A stretch of 6,941 nucleotides of DNA from Candidatus Acetothermia bacterium (lineage in GTDB: Bacteria > Bipolaricaulota > Bipolaricaulia > Bipolaricaulales > Bipolaricaulaceae), in assembly GCA_003551325.1 (NCBI GenBank), contig PUMK01000077.1:1-6941 (forward strand), in the 5' to 3' direction. Every line of letters starts with the position of its first letter. Position 1 is the stretch's first letter. The notes below the pieces were generated by a model, which was not told where the DNA came from, ran no database searches, and was given only the letters and a program-made list of their open reading frames with translations. This document shows positions 5,898 through 6,941 of this stretch, piece after piece. Both the position numbers and the translations under genes were made by a program.

Positions 5898-6941
5898 ATG
5901 AAGCGTGTGATCCGAACACCCCGACCGATAACCCCAACGGTGCTGGCATTGATTCTTGCAGCGCTCGCCTTGAGCGTCTCGGGGGCCCCCAGGGCAGAAC
6001 TTGTGGTGCATGACAGCCACGACGCCCTTTACCGGTTCCCCTTCGGCGCTGTAGAGGCCGGCACCCCGGTACGCCTGCGCATCAGTACGGGGGCCGGCGA
6101 CTTTGAGCGTGTGCTCTTGACCTTGCAGGACACACAGGTCGGACTGTGGCGAGAGCAGGAGATGGAACCTGTGGGCACTGTCTCCGAGGACAACCGGAAG
6201 TTCTGGGAGACCACGCTGACCGTACCGCGCCCGACAATCGCCTCCTATCACTTCATCCTCCATACGGAAGAGGACCGGTGGTTCTACGGTAACGCTTCCG
6301 AGCTCGGTGGCCCCGGCAGATTCGGACGCGCCGTTCCCCCCGGATACCAGCTGACGGTGTACGTACCCGGCTTCACAACACCCGACTGGCTGAAACAGGC
6401 AACAATCTACCAGATCTTCCCCGACCGCTTCCGTTCCAGCGACGCTGGAAGCCTGAAAGTCGCGTTGGAGCGAGGGTTCCGGGGCCCATGGCCTGCCGAA
6501 GTCCGCACCTGGGACCAACTGCCCGACAATCCCCGGGAACAGGGAGCCAACCCCGACTACGACGGGGACGGGATCTGGAACAACGACTTCTTCGGAGGCG
6601 ATCTTCAGGGGATCATCGACTCGCTGGACTACCTGGAATCGTTGGGCGTGACCGCCCTCTACCTCAATCCCATCTTCGAGTCGCCGAGCAATCACCGTTA
6701 CGACACAGCCGACTACGAGACCATCGACAGGGTGTTGGGAACCGAAGAGGATTTCGCGCAGTTGGCCGACGAGGCCCGAGAGCGGGGGATGCACATCATC
6801 CTCGACGGTGTCTTCAACCACGTCAGCGACGACTCCCGCTATTTCGACCGGTATGGGAAGTGGCCGGAGGACGTGGGCGCGTACGCGTTCTGGGCTTCGG
6901 TGTACGACTTTGCACGCCAGGAGGAAATCAGCGAGGCTGAC
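5898..6941 (+). CDS. Secreted GH13 alpha-amylase / neopullulanase-type enzyme, N-terminal 348 residues (runs off the right edge)
   Basis: MKRVIRTPRPITPTVLALIL plus AALALSVSGA is a Sec signal peptide, cleavage likely after SGA (residue 30) or PRA (33), so it acts outside the cell. Residues 34-155 (VVHDSHDALYRFPFGAVEAG at 36-55) match the CBM34-like domain of neopullulanases, cyclomaltodextrinases and amylopullulanases. The GH13 barrel begins with IYQIFPDRF (170-178). Then come DYDGDGIWNNDFFGGDLQGI (220-239, probably including calcium-binding residues), LNPIFESPSNHRYDT (256-270), and conserved region I DGVFNH (303-308). The nucleophile and acid/base regions lie beyond the window, so activity cannot be confirmed. 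It likely hydrolyses starch, pullulan or similar alpha-glucan. It starts 2 nt after the glycosidase stop with a strong ribosome-binding site, making it the third gene of the ROK operon. Full amylopullulanases exceed 1000 residues; final size is unknown. Confidence 0.93.
   Translation, partial: MKRVIRTPRPITPTVLALILAALALSVSGAPRAELVVHDSHDALYRFPFGAVEAGTPVRLRISTGAGDFERVLLTLQDTQVGLWREQEMEPVGTVSEDNRKFWETTLTVPRPTIASYHFILHTEEDRWFYGNASELGGPGRFGRAVPPGYQLTVYVPGFTTPDWLKQATIYQIFPDRFRSSDAGSLKVALERGFRGPWPAEVRTWDQLPDNPREQGANPDYDGDGIWNNDFFGGDLQGIIDSLDYLESLGVTALYLNPIFESPSNHRYDTADYETIDRVLGTEEDFAQLADEARERGMHIILDGVFNHVSDDSRYFDRYGKWPEDVGAYAFWASVYDFARQEEISEAD

Noticed and set aside
5604..6821. Long minus-strand open frame of about 405 codons
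   Set aside because: It is antisense to the glycosidase C-terminus and the amylase, both supported by family motifs, and shows no recognisable domain; open antisense frames are common in GC-rich genes.

Overview
The window is GC-rich and densely coded, with few and short intergenic gaps. It looks like chromosomal DNA of a free-living bacterium, probably from a poorly sampled lineage. Translation signals are mixed: a textbook AGGAGGTG ribosome-binding site before the amylase, ATGA stop/start overlaps, and one apparently leaderless gene (nadC). The C-terminal block of the beta-helix protein (GN.IPGP..., ...LAFLMT.EGG) reminds me of secreted beta-helix proteins from Bipolaricaulota/Acetothermia-type genomes. 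That is recollection only, and I hold the taxonomic guess at low confidence.

Left part, minus strand (positions 1-2384). A secreted parallel beta-helix protein is followed, about 100 bp downstream, by nadC and then nadA, which runs off the left edge. nadC and nadA overlap by ATGA and form a de novo NAD operon: quinolinate synthase makes quinolinate and NadC converts it to nicotinate mononucleotide. The predicted nadC promoter (CGGACA-17 bp-TATACT) puts +1 on the GTG start codon itself. A 15-bp palindrome covers its -10 box.

Middle (about 2385-2611). This is a divergent intergenic region. Its right end holds a promoter (TTGACC-17 bp-TAGACT) for the rightward operon. A 13-bp palindrome lies in the spacer, and a perfect 25-bp inverted repeat covers the expected transcription start. 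This is the layout of an autoregulated repressor gene.

Right part, plus strand (2612-6941). A tight three-gene carbohydrate operon: a ROK-family transcriptional regulator with the sugar-binding and zinc residues intact; a 711-residue cytoplasmic protein that looks like a divergent clan GH-D (GH27/31/36-like) alpha-glycosidase, coupled by an ATGA overlap; and, 2 nt after that gene's stop, a secreted GH13 alpha-amylase/neopullulanase-type enzyme with an N-terminal CBM34-like domain, cut off by the right edge. The simplest reading is that the secreted amylase cleaves an alpha-glucan outside the cell, the cytoplasmic enzyme processes an imported oligosaccharide, and the ROK protein senses the resulting sugar. 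The least described items are the central glycosidase and the regulatory palindromes.
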